Translations under genes and position numbers: made by a program
Part shown: piece by piece, positions 16,005 to 23,599 of the stretch
How positions within the stretch are numbered: position 1 is the first letter of the stretch
How the letters are laid out: each line of letters begins with the position of its first letter
The notes under the pieces: model-generated
Database searches by the model: none
Told to the model about the DNA's origin: nothing
Seen by the model: only the letters and a program-made list of their open reading frames with translations
DNA from: Micavibrio_B sp964633355
GTDB taxonomy: Bacteria; Pseudomonadota; Alphaproteobacteria; Micavibrionales; Micavibrionaceae
Length of the DNA: 64,000 bases
NCBI GenBank assembly: GCA_964633355.1
Contig: CAZWGO010000006.1
Span: 1 to 64,000 of the forward strand
Direction of reading: 5' to 3'

Positions 16005-17036
16005 TTGCACCATATACGACTTATCTTCGCAGCCAGTCTCGGGCTGGCGAATACATCTACGACATCTCCTCATGAAACGCCGCTAGCCAGAGTGCAGCAG
16101 GCCGGTATTCCACAGCTTGAAGTGATTCCAGTCCAGCTTGAATGGCCGACGCGTCAGCAGGTTGTTGAAGCGGATGTCGCCAAATTCAGGCGTGAATTTG
16201 CCAGACGCGTTCAGGCGAATGACTATTCCGGTAAATGGAACAAGTGCTTCTCAACGAAATCAGCGGACTACAATCCCGCTGATGCTAAAATGCTTCGGGC
16301 CAATTCCATTCGATACCAAAAGACAGGGCATTTCACCGCGAAGGAATCAATCGTCGTGATCGATGCAGGACATGGGCATGAAGTCGGCGGTTCCTATGAT
16401 CCGGGTACAACACATGGCTCCTTGCATGAAGCAAAAATGGTGGATCCAATTGTCACTAAAATAAAAGCGAAGCTTGAGAGTGAAGGTATAATTGTTGTTC
16501 TTACCCGATCTCCGTTGAGTGAAGGTTATTCTCTAGCGCAAAATACGTCCAAATTTAGAAATCAGAAAGTTGCTCTGCAAATCAGGGCTGAAATGGCAAG
16601 CTATATCGCAGAAAAACATCCGGATGCAGAAGTCGTTTTCGCCAGCTTTCATATCGATACCGGAGCGTCGGGTTCGGGTATTTATTACTATGCGCCTTAC
16701 CGTGGCGGGCCAACGGACTCGCCGGAATCAAAACGCTTGGCCACGACGATAAACGCTCATTATCGATTACGTTCCGGCGCTCCGGGATATGCGCTCTCTA
16801 ATGATTATGCCGTCACCAGATGCCAGATCGTTCCGTCTATTTTAGCAGAGCTTGGCAGTATCAATGTTGAAGAAGACCGTAAAGCACTTATGAATTCCGA
16901 GGCAATCTCTACGCAAATCGTAAATGGCTTCAAAGCTTATTTTGAAGAATCATATAAAGCCAGAGCGGTATACGCAGAAAATCAGAAATGGACCAAGCCC
17001 GTGGAATCCATTGTATTTGCCTCGAACGAGCCGTAA
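16005..17036 (+). CDS. Exported N-acetylmuramoyl-L-alanine amidase-like protein (Amidase_3 fold)
   Basis: A 343-residue protein with a short hydrophobic N-terminus, probably a signal peptide. The zinc ligands of the Amidase_3 family are visible: His in VIDAGHGHE, Glu in LHEAKMVD and His in FASFHIDTG. The catalytic Glu lies in ILAELGSIN. The family cleaves the bond between muramic acid and the stem peptide in peptidoglycan. About 100 residues before the domain are of unknown function. The start is TTG at 16005, eight bases after AGGGA. The gene ends in a strong bidirectional terminator shared with glnA. Confidence 0.75.
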   Translation: MHHIRLIFAASLGLANTSTTSPHETPLARVQQAGIPQLEVIPVQLEWPTRQQVVEADVAKFRREFARRVQANDYSGKWNKCFSTKSADYNPADAKMLRANSIRYQKTGHFTAKESIVVIDAGHGHEVGGSYDPGTTHGSLHEAKMVDPIVTKIKAKLESEGIIVVLTRSPLSEGYSLAQNTSKFRNQKVALQIRAEMASYIAEKHPDAEVVFASFHIDTGASGSGIYYYAPYRGGPTDSPESKRLATTINAHYRLRSGAPGYALSNDYAVTRCQIVPSILAELGSINVEEDRKALMNSEAISTQIVNGFKAYFEESYKARAVYAENQKWTKPVESIVFASNEP

Positions 17037-17039
17037 TAA

Positions 17040-17064
17040 AAAACCCCGCAAGAAGCGGGGTTTT
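17040..17064. terminator. Bidirectional rho-independent terminator
   Basis: A perfect ten-base stem AAAACCCCGC / GCGGGGTTTT with loop AAGAA, flanked by A-runs on one side and T-runs on the other. It ends the amidase gene on the plus strand and glnA on the minus strand. Confidence 0.93.
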
Positions 17065-17072
17065 CTTTGTTC

Positions 17073-18506
17073 TTATGAAGAGTAGTACATATCGTATTCG
17101 ATCGGGTGCGGCATGGTTTCGTATGCCAGCACTTCTTCCATGCGAAGTTCGATATAGCTTTCGATAAAGTCTTTTGTAAAGACGCCGCCTTCAAGCAGGA
17201 AGTCGTGATCTGTTGCCAAAGCGTTCAAAGCCTGACGAAGTGAGCCGCAAACATTCGGCACTTTCATCAGTTCTGCCGGAGACAGGTCATACAAGTTCAT
17301 ATCCATGGCTTCGCCCGGGTGAATTTTGTTTTTGATACCGTCAAGGCCGGCCATCAACATCGCAGCGAAGGCGAGGTACGGGTTGGCTGTCGGATCAGGG
17401 AAACGAACTTCAACGCGCTTGCCTTTTGGCGAGATCGAGTACGGAATACGGCATGACGCAGAACGGTTTCTGGAAGAGTAAGCCAGAAGAACCGGCGCTT
17501 CATATCCGGGAACCAAACGCTTGTAAGAGTTTGTTGTCGGGTTTGTGATCGCGTTGATCGCTTGTGCGTGTTTGATGATACCGCCGATATAGTAGAGGCA
17601 TGTATCGGACAATCCTGCATATTGCTCACCGGCGAAAAGCGGCTTGCCATCTTTCCACAAGGATTGGTGAACGTGCATACCAGAACCGTTGTCGCCATAG
17701 ACAGGTTTCGGCATGAAAGTCGCTGTTTTGCCATACGCAGCCGCTACGTTATGAACGGCGTATTTGTATAGGATCATGTTGTCAGCCGCTTCGATCAATG
17801 TCGCGAATTTCACGCCAAGCTCGTGTTGTGACGGCGCAACTTCATGGTGGTGCTTTTCAACTGGCACGCCCATGCCAGCCAGAACGGTCAGCATTTCAGC
17901 GCGAAGATCTGTGCCGGTATCGAGCGGCGTATCAGGGAAGTAGCCGCCTTTGACGCGTGGGCGGTGTGCAAGGTTGCCGGTTTCGATCACGCGGTCAGAA
18001 TTATAAGGACCTTCGTTGCTGTCGATTTCGTATGAAACCTTATTCATCTTGACGGAGTATTTTACGTCGTCGAATACGAAGAATTCAGCCTCAGGACCGA
18101 AGAAAGCCGTGTCGGCCAAACCGATTGTTTGAATGTAAGCCTCTGCTTTTTTCGCAATGGAGCGAGGGCAGCGGCCATAATTGTCTTTTGTCGACGGTTC
18201 GATAACGTCACAGAAGATTTTGACTTTTGCTTGCGCGGAGAATGGATCGATCACGACTTTGTTCAAATCAGGTTTCAGGATCATGTCCGATTCATTGATT
18301 GCTTTCCAACCAGCAATGGATGAGCCATCGAAGAACGCGCCGACATTGATCATGTCTTCATCTACAACAGAAATATGCATATCGCAGTGTTGTTGTTTGC
18401 CGCGAATATCACAGAAAATGAAATCGACATATTGATAGTCGTTTGCTTCAAGAAACTTGATAAATTCGCCTGCGTTTTTGAATTTTGGAACGCTTGTAAA
18501 TGACAT
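17073..18506 (-). CDS. glnA: Glutamine synthetase type I
   Basis: A 477-residue GSI enzyme making glutamine from glutamate, ammonia and ATP. Seen are FDGSSIAGW, EAEFFVFD, KHHHEVAPSQHE, NGSGMHVHQSLWKDGK and NRSASCRIP. The adenylylation loop MNLYDLSP puts the regulatory tyrosine at about 406, so control by GlnE is expected. The start has AGGGAG eight bases upstream. The usual glnB neighbour is absent: the gene stands alone, divergent from tRNA-His. I found no convincing sigma-54 site in the 186-base upstream region. Confidence 0.96.
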   Translation of the reverse strand: MSFTSVPKFKNAGEFIKFLEANDYQYVDFIFCDIRGKQQHCDMHISVVDEDMINVGAFFDGSSIAGWKAINESDMILKPDLNKVVIDPFSAQAKVKIFCDVIEPSTKDNYGRCPRSIAKKAEAYIQTIGLADTAFFGPEAEFFVFDDVKYSVKMNKVSYEIDSNEGPYNSDRVIETGNLAHRPRVKGGYFPDTPLDTGTDLRAEMLTVLAGMGVPVEKHHHEVAPSQHELGVKFATLIEAADNMILYKYAVHNVAAAYGKTATFMPKPVYGDNGSGMHVHQSLWKDGKPLFAGEQYAGLSDTCLYYIGGIIKHAQAINAITNPTTNSYKRLVPGYEAPVLLAYSSRNRSASCRIPYSISPKGKRVEVRFPDPTANPYLAFAAMLMAGLDGIKNKIHPGEAMDMNLYDLSPAELMKVPNVCGSLRQALNALATDHDFLLEGGVFTKDFIESYIELRMEEVLAYETMPHPIEYDMYYSS

Positions 18507-18692
18507 TAAAGGAACTCCCTAGAAAAGTTGATGCAGCGCACCCATGCGCTACTTGCAGACCAGACATTCTGGAATGGAAGGTTTTTTAGCACGCGCACAA
18601 AATTGCGTCCATAGAAGAAAGAAGGTAATCCGCGTGATTTTTCGCTGGACAAAAAGCCTCATATTTCAGATATATAGCGCCTTAGGAATTGT

Positions 18693-18768
18693 GGCGGTCG
18701 TAGCTCAGTGGTAGAGCCCTCGGTTGTGGTCCGAGTGGTCGCGGGTTCAAGCCCCGTCGATCGCCCCA
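18693..18768 (+). tRNA. tRNA-His (GTG)
   Basis: Cloverleaf with a 7-bp acceptor stem (GCGGTCG / CGATCGC), anticodon GTG in the loop TTGTGGT, T arm with TTCAAGC, and encoded CCA. The extra G at 18693 pairs opposite the discriminator C, giving the G-1:C73 identity pair of bacterial tRNA-His. Confidence 0.95.
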
Positions 18769-18779
18769 TTCCTTCCATT

Positions 18780-18797
18780 ATGCTTCACGTGAAGCAT
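18780..18797. repeat. Perfect 18-bp palindrome
   Basis: ATGCTTCACGTGAAGCAT reads the same on both strands, centred on CACGTG, 12 bases after tRNA-His. It could be a dimeric regulator site or a weak terminator stem for the tRNA; no T-run follows. Confidence 0.55.
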
Positions 18798-18940
18798 TTA
18801 TTCCTATTTGCATAATATAAATTCTATTGATTTTATTCTTTTCGTTTTCCGTTACTTCTTTTCGTTCCGCGATTCTGAGATCTTTTATCATCTATATTCG
18901 TGCACTCGGCCTTCAACCTTGCGCTCTGGCATGTAAATGA

Positions 18941-19071
18941 AAGAGCCTTTAGGGCTTAGATGCCTGCGCAGGGCATGCGAGATTTAATACTGTCCCCTCT
19001 GGTTTGTTCCTTGGGGAGAGCCGAAAAACGGCGTGGCTTTTCACGGTGAAGCCTAACCTAAAGATGGTAGG
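18941..19071 (+). ncRNA. Possible structured RNA upstream of the NAD(P)HX dehydratase gene, family unknown
   Basis: Six small stems follow one another: AGCC/GGCT near 18944-18956, ATGCC/GGCAT at 18960-18976, TCCCC/GGGGA at 18993-19017, GCCG-AAAAA-CGGC at 19020-19032, GGCTT...AAGCC at 19035-19053, and CCTA/TAGG at 19057-19071. The segment is richer in GC than the flanks and ends 45 bases before the next ATG. I could not match it by eye to 6S, SRP, tmRNA, RNase P or a known riboswitch. It may be a leader or an independent small RNA. Confidence 0.35.
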
Positions 19072-19115
19072 ACTAATTTCCTTTATTTTCAAGAAAATCA
19101 TGATAGATTGAGCCA

Positions 19116-19904
19116 ATGGACTGGAAAAAAATTATCAAAGCCAAATCTACGGATAAACATAAATACGATTACGGCCATGTCGTCGTTTATGGCGGATCGC
19201 AGATGACAGGGGCCGCCGGATTAGGGGCTATTTCAGCTTTAAGAATGGGGGCAGGGCTGGTAACGATTGCTGCTCCCCGTGAAACCACCTACTTATACCG
19301 TCAGTTATCCACAAGCCTGATTGTCGAAGAAATGACTGATTTTAAAGATCATTTTGAGGATGAGCGCAGAAATGCGCTTTTAATCGGCCCCGGCGCAGGC
19401 TGTGAAATAGAGAAACCTGTTCTTGATACAGTCGCATCGGGGAAGATCTGTGTTTTGGATGCTGATGCCTTGAAGCCTTTCATTCTAAGCAAAACCCACG
19501 AGAAATGTGTGCTTACCCCGCATGAAGGCGAGTTTGAGAGGTTGTTTCCCGACATTTCGGGTGAAAAAGCGGATAGGGCGGTCAAGGCGGCAAAACTTTG
19601 CAGATCCATCATCGTGTTGAAAGGTCATGAAACAATCATTGCGACACCGGACGGTCGATTAGAGATCATCAATAATGGATCGCCTTGGCTGGCCACGGCA
19701 GGAAGCGGCGATGTTCTTGCCGGAATGATCGCGGGCTTTGCCGCATGGCGTGAACATGAAGGTATGCTCTTTGAAAGCGTTTGCGCGGCTGTATGGATGC
19801 ATGGTGAGGCATCGCAATTGGCGGGACCGGGAATGATTTCAGCTGATTTGCCTTGTTATATTCAAGCTGTATGGAAAAATAGTTTAAGCGATTTCACGCC
19901 TTAG
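19116..19904 (+). CDS. nnrD: ADP/ATP-dependent NAD(P)H-hydrate dehydratase domain protein
   Basis: A 262-residue protein of the YjeF C-terminal (NnrD) ribokinase-like fold, which repairs hydrated NAD(P)H using ADP or ATP. Motifs seen: YGHVVVYGGS, MTGAAGLGAISALRMGAG, GPGAG, LDADAL, LTPHEGEFERL, VLKGHETIIA and TAGSGDVLAGMIAG, which holds the catalytic Asp. The epimerase domain NnrE, fused in many bacteria, is absent. The last 21 bases overlap the convergent methyltransferase gene. Confidence 0.88.
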   Translation: MDWKKIIKAKSTDKHKYDYGHVVVYGGSQMTGAAGLGAISALRMGAGLVTIAAPRETTYLYRQLSTSLIVEEMTDFKDHFEDERRNALLIGPGAGCEIEKPVLDTVASGKICVLDADALKPFILSKTHEKCVLTPHEGEFERLFPDISGEKADRAVKAAKLCRSIIVLKGHETIIATPDGRLEIINNGSPWLATAGSGDVLAGMIAGFAAWREHEGMLFESVCAAVWMHGEASQLAGPGMISADLPCYIQAVWKNSLSDFTP

Positions 19905-20711
19905 AACGTAAATAGAGTTTCTGTAAGTATTTGTAAAGAAATCCATTTTTTCAGCCATTTCTTGAGGTAAAATAGCAAGGTTTTTATCCGTCATGTGGAA
20001 TCCTTTTTCAACAAAGGGAGCGGGCATTTCATAGCTCCAAGGTGTATCAAATCCGTTTGTTGTAAGGAAATTAGCGCAAATAAAATCCTTGCTTAAGTCA
20101 CATAGTTTTTTGGCCATCGCTACGGTCTTGTCGCTATCATAGCGCATAATGGGGGTTTTCTGCTGGAAGCTTCTATCGATATCTATTTTACTCAAATGCT
20201 GGAACAGGTTCAGGCAGATGACTGCATCATATGGTTCGTCGGGTGTGTAAGTTAGAAGATCCTGAGCTGGCAGTACTCTGACCATATTTTTTAATCTATC
20301 ATCAATTTCTATCAAATCGGTTCCGGAGACAGGGCTGAAATTCAACAATAACTCCGGCACGCCTTTTACGGCATCGCGGATAAATATGCCTTTGCGTGCT
20401 ACGGTGGTAAATTTTTCAGATAAATCGAGCGTATCAATTTTTATATTATCCAGGCCTGCATTATCCGCGAGCCACGCCATCGTATAAGCTTCCGCGCCAA
20501 TGGAGCCGGGAGCAATAAGAATTTTGAAATCGGCATGACGATAATGTGCAGAGATATGGTCTATGAAACCATGCTGAAATCCAGGAAATCGCAAAAAGTT
20601 AGTCATGCCCGTGATGTTGCTGGATTCTTTGTCTAACATCTCAGTTGAAAAGCAATCTTTAGAAGGAGCAATGGTTTGCCACAGCGTCGTAATATCAGTC
20701 TCTAAACTCAT
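19884..20711 (-). CDS. CheR-like SAM-dependent methyltransferase
   Basis: About 275 residues from the ATG at 20711 (a TTG at 20726 is an alternative). The segment KILIAPGSIGAEAYTMAW resembles the CheR SAM-binding motif I (usually SAGCSTGEEPYS). IDTLDLSEKFTTVARKGIF matches the motif II region, and DAVICLNLFQHLS matches the FDLIFCRNVLIYF region. CheR proteins methylate chemoreceptors, but no chemotaxis genes are nearby and the motif I Cys/Thr-Gly-Glu pattern is altered, so the substrate is open. The start codon sits inside a perfect hairpin at 20708-20737. Confidence 0.6.
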   Translation of the reverse strand: MSLETDITTLWQTIAPSKDCFSTEMLDKESSNITGMTNFLRFPGFQHGFIDHISAHYRHADFKILIAPGSIGAEAYTMAWLADNAGLDNIKIDTLDLSEKFTTVARKGIFIRDAVKGVPELLLNFSPVSGTDLIEIDDRLKNMVRVLPAQDLLTYTPDEPYDAVICLNLFQHLSKIDIDRSFQQKTPIMRYDSDKTVAMAKKLCDLSKDFICANFLTTNGFDTPWSYEMPAPFVEKGFHMTDKNLAILPQEMAEKMDFFTNTYRNSIYVLRREIA

Positions 20712-20737
20712 AGAAGCTTTTAGCAAAGCTTCTATGA
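20708..20737 (-). promoter_or_regulatory. Perfect 13-bp hairpin covering a start codon
   Basis: TCATAGAAGCTTT and AAAGCTTCTATGA pair perfectly around a TAGC loop. On the minus strand the ATG of the CheR-like gene lies in the 3' arm, so the fold would hide the start. No T-run follows, so it does not look like a terminator for the upstream gene. Confidence 0.55.
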
Positions 20738-20761
20738 TTATGTCTACAAATTTTCAGAATG

Positions 20762-21484
20762 CTAGGCATATTCAAAAACAGCCCATGGTAGCCAAAGACC
20801 GGCTTCGACATCTGGATCTTCCGTATGTTTCTCAAGTTCTGAGAGGCATTTTTGAGCCTTTTCAAGATCGGACAAAAATCCGTCCTTATTCGGTTTAATG
20901 CCCAAAGCCAAAGAGAAATCCTTTTCCCAAGCGCTGCACATATAGCTATGCAGAATCATGCCTTGATCTTCTGTCGATAAAAGTTCGTAGCCGAGAAGCT
21001 TGCCGCCTTCGGGAAGGGCTTCATTCTTTTCGATCATATCGAGCGTGCCCGATTTGCCGAAATCTTCATTGCTATCCGGACGTTTTAGTGAGGCGGTAGC
21101 AAATTCAACATAAGAAGAAGCGTATTCCTGCGGCAGGCCGATGCCGAGAATAGAAATGTCGGGACTATCTTTAAAAAACAGCTCTTTTGCGGCCTTCGCG
21201 GTCTCAAGATTATAAAATATATTGGGCCAGCCGATATTGCTTTCGAAATTATCCGTACTCCATTTCGTCGCTTCGGAGGCGCGGGAAAGGGGGATTCCTA
21301 TTTTTTCAAGATAGTCTTTTTGCTCTTCTTCTGAGCTTTCGGCCCATTCAATGACGGCAGGGTGCGGGAATTGATCGCAGATACATTCGCTTGCACTGCG
21401 CAGTTTTGCCGGCAGCAAAGTCATATCCTGGCCTTTGGCCTGTGCTTTAACGATCAAAAAGCCGCCATTGATTAGATTGGTCAT
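20762..21484 (-). CDS. Hypothetical protein, no family recognised
   Basis: A 240-residue soluble, acidic protein with no signal peptide or membrane segment. I start at the ATG at 21484 because GAGGGA lies five bases upstream of it; an in-frame ATG 12 bases earlier lacks a ribosome site. Two cysteines (ECICDQF) occur near residue 34. Tryptophan-rich patches include the C-terminal GLWLPWAVFEYA. It ends 51 bases before the methyltransferase start, so the two may share a transcript. Confidence 0.6.
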   Translation of the reverse strand: MTNLINGGFLIVKAQAKGQDMTLLPAKLRSASECICDQFPHPAVIEWAESSEEEQKDYLEKIGIPLSRASEATKWSTDNFESNIGWPNIFYNLETAKAAKELFFKDSPDISILGIGLPQEYASSYVEFATASLKRPDSNEDFGKSGTLDMIEKNEALPEGGKLLGYELLSTEDQGMILHSYMCSAWEKDFSLALGIKPNKDGFLSDLEKAQKCLSELEKHTEDPDVEAGLWLPWAVFEYA

Positions 21485-21627
21485 TCTATCCCTCATAATT
21501 TGAAGGGCACTTTAGACAGAAGGCAGATTTTGGCAAGAAATCAGTTTCCTTTTAAAATGGGTATCAAATTTGCAATTTTACCCTTGGCTTTCCCATTTAA
21601 AAGCATTACAAGCATGCGTTCCAATGA

Positions 21628-21712
21628 GCGGGTATGGCGAAATTGGCAGACGCATCAGATTTAGGTTCTGACGCCGCAAGGCGTGGGGGTTCAAGTCCCT
21701 CTACCCGCACCA
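21628..21712 (+). tRNA. tRNA-Leu (TAG)
   Basis: An 85-nt class II tRNA with acceptor stem GCGGGTA / TACCCGC, anticodon TAG in the loop TTTAGGT, a long variable arm (GACGCCGCAAGGCGT), T arm TTCAAGT and encoded CCA. Confidence 0.95.
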
Positions 21713-21829
21713 GCTTTCGCCACGACAGTGGAGAAAGCTGTCACGTCGAAGCCTGAAAGGCGAAGACGGACCGGTTCGGCCGGGCTATAGCTCGGCAAGC
21801 CATCCTTAACAATTAAAGTGAAGAAAACC
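21711..21829 (+). promoter_or_regulatory. Structured leader between tRNA-Leu and tig
   Basis: CAGCTTTC-CCAC-GACA-GTGG-GAAAGCTG at 21711-21740 forms a 12-bp stem with a single G/A mismatch, starting in the tRNA CCA end. It is followed by GCC/GGC, CCGG/CCGG and GCCGGGC/GCTCGGC stems up to about 21798. There is no T-run, so this may be a processing structure or tig leader rather than a simple terminator. Confidence 0.45.
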
Positions 21830-23179
21830 ATGAAAGTATCTGTTTTAAAAAAAGAAGGCCTGACAACCGAACTAGAAGTCGTGGTTCCGTCCGCTGACAT
21901 TCAAAAAACTGTCGAGCGCGAGCTGACTGCTTATGGCAAAAATGCCAAGGTTCCAGGATTTCGTCCGGGCAAGATTCCAATGCAGGTTTTGAAACAGAAA
22001 TACGGCACGATGATCATGGGTGAGGTTCTTGAGAAAACAATTCAAGAAACTTCCGCAAAGGCTCTGAAAGAACAGGATATTCGTCCTGCGATGCAGCCGA
22101 AAATAGAATTGGCGAATGAAAACAAGTTCGATGAAAATGACGACCTAACTTATACGATGAAGATCGAATCTTTACCGACATTCGAAATTGCAGATTTGAG
22201 CAAACTCAACATCGAAAAGCCTGTTGCAAAAGTGGCTGATTCGGCGGTTAACGAGATGCTGGAGAAAATCGCCAAGAACAACCGCGATTTCACGAAAGTC
22301 GAAGAAGCGCGCGCCACGAAAATGGGCGATATCGTTCTCGTGGATTTCCACGGCCAGACGAAAGAAGGCAAATCGGTTCCGGGTATGTCCGGCCATGATA
22401 TGCAGGTCGAGCTTGGTTCCGGTCAATTGATCCCGGGTTTTGAAGAGCAACTGGTCGGCAAAAAAGTCGGTGATCACGTGCATGTAGACGTGACATTCCC
22501 TGAAGATTACGGCCAGCGCGAACTTGCTGGTCAGCCCGCCATGTTCCATGTCGATATCAAGGAATTGCGTGAGCCGGGCGAAACGAAGATCGACGACGAA
22601 TTGGCGAAAAAGCTGAAAGTCGAAAGCCTCGATAAAATGAAAGAGCTTATTTCCGGACAGATTTCCGGCGATTATGAGCAAATGACACGCATGAAAGTAA
22701 AGCGCGCTCTTTTAGACGCTCTGGACGAAACGCATGATTTCGAAATGCCGCAAGGGATGATCGACATCGAATGCGAGGCGATCACCAAGCAGATGGAGCG
22801 CGAAAAAGAGCAATCCGGAGAGAAGCTGACAGATGAAGAAATAGAAGAATTAAAAACGATCGCTGAGCGCCGCGTTCGTCTTGGTCTGGTACTGGCCGAA
22901 ATCGGTCGTCAGAACAAGGTGGAAGTATCGAACGAAGAAGTTCGCCGCGCGATCCATGCCGAAGCCCGCAAATACCCGGGTCAGGAAACCCAAGTGCTTG
23001 AATTCTATTCCAAGAATCCTCAAGTTATCGAATCTTTCCGCGCACCGCTGTATGAAGAGAAAGTCGTCGACTTTATCCTCGGACAGGCGAATATAACCGA
23101 GAAAGAAGTATCCGCCGAAGAACTGGCCAAGGACGATGAAGAGTTGCCAAAGCCAAAGAAAAAGACCGCTAAAAAGTGA
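21830..23179 (+). CDS. tig: Trigger factor
   Basis: A 449-residue ribosome-associated chaperone and prolyl isomerase. The ribosome-docking signature GFRPGKIP is at 43-50. The FKBP-like PPIase domain spans about 150-245 and includes GQLIPGFEEQLVGKKVGD. The helical chaperone domain follows, with a Lys-rich tail. The ATG at 21830 gives the normal MKVSV start; a GTG four codons earlier is possible. Transcription probably ends at the terminator at 23215. Confidence 0.95.
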   Translation: MKVSVLKKEGLTTELEVVVPSADIQKTVERELTAYGKNAKVPGFRPGKIPMQVLKQKYGTMIMGEVLEKTIQETSAKALKEQDIRPAMQPKIELANENKFDENDDLTYTMKIESLPTFEIADLSKLNIEKPVAKVADSAVNEMLEKIAKNNRDFTKVEEARATKMGDIVLVDFHGQTKEGKSVPGMSGHDMQVELGSGQLIPGFEEQLVGKKVGDHVHVDVTFPEDYGQRELAGQPAMFHVDIKELREPGETKIDDELAKKLKVESLDKMKELISGQISGDYEQMTRMKVKRALLDALDETHDFEMPQGMIDIECEAITKQMEREKEQSGEKLTDEEIEELKTIAERRVRLGLVLAEIGRQNKVEVSNEEVRRAIHAEARKYPGQETQVLEFYSKNPQVIESFRAPLYEEKVVDFILGQANITEKEVSAEELAKDDEELPKPKKKTAKK

Positions 23180-23214
23180 GCAGTATACGGTAGGCGGTAA
23201 ACTGTAAGGATTAT

Positions 23215-23246
23215 AAAAGACGGAGGTTTTACTCCGTCTTTTTTTT
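23215..23246 (+). terminator. Rho-independent terminator of tig
   Basis: Stem AAAAGACGGAG / CTCCGTCTTTT with a six-base loop, followed by further Ts. It lies 36 bases after the tig stop. Confidence 0.93.
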
Positions 23247-23428
23247 ATAAACTCGAAGAACCGAAGAACCGAAGTTTTTAAAGATTGTCATTGCTCGGAG
23301 GCCGCAGGCCGACATGGCAGTCCATACGGTATTGAAGCTTTATATTACCTAATCTTGCAGTCTTAGAAAAAGTTCATCCTAATTTGCGTGTTATTCATGT
23401 TGGAAAATCTAATAAGAACTTGCGAGCG

Positions 23429-23511
23429 CCTAGTCTAGATTTAGACTACTAATCCTACCAGACTTCAGATCTCTCGATTTATATATTCTAGATACCGGCT
23501 TTTGCCGGTAT
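23429..23511 (+). repeat. 83-bp direct repeat, copy A
   Basis: Matches copy B (24431-24513) at about 70 of 83 positions without gaps, by hand count. It contains the inverted repeat GTCTA-GATT-TAGAC and ends in the perfect hairpin ATACCGGC-TTTT-GCCGGTAT. Copies A and B bracket the prepilin-like gene. Confidence 0.85.
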
Positions 23512-23557
23512 TACTTTTTACTAATCCTAGGAGGTTCTTTATTAAGATTAATTTATA

Positions 23558-23599
23558 ATGTCCTTGTTCAAAGTAATATTACCGATTATCATTTATTAA
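23558..23599 (+). CDS. Possible 13-codon leader peptide
   Basis: ATG at 23558 opens a 13-codon hydrophobic peptide (MSLFKVILPIIIY) whose TAA overlaps the ATG of the prepilin-like gene by one base (TAATG). The main gene has no ribosome site of its own, so coupling is possible. AGGAGG at 23529 is too far (23 bases) to be an ordinary ribosome site for this frame. Short frames like this also arise by chance. Confidence 0.25.
   Translation: MSLFKVILPIIIY

Larger units (their letters stand above)
18769..19115 (+). other. Gene-free stretch with palindrome and hairpin cluster
   Basis: These 347 bases hold no convincing reading frame. They contain the perfect palindrome at 18780-18797, an AT-rich middle, and a hairpin-dense segment at 18941-19071 described separately. 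No terminator with a T-run follows tRNA-His. Confidence 0.6.
23180..23598 (+). other. Gene-free stretch between tig and the prepilin-like gene
   Basis: It holds the tig terminator; an 8-bp tandem repeat CGAAGAAC (2.6 copies, 23254-23274); a degenerate dispersed-repeat-like segment at about 23286-23330 (CATTGC ... GGCAGTCCA around GGCCGCAGGCC); the first copy of the 83-bp direct repeat; an isolated AGGAGG at 23529; and a 13-codon frame just before the next gene. Confidence 0.7.

Noticed and set aside
18507..18692. Sigma-54/NtrC control region for glnA
   Set aside because: No TGGCAC-N5-TTGC-like element was found on the proper strand.
18941..19071. Firm assignment to 6S RNA
   Set aside because: The length and hairpins are compatible, but the long closing stem and open central bubble of 6S could not be traced.
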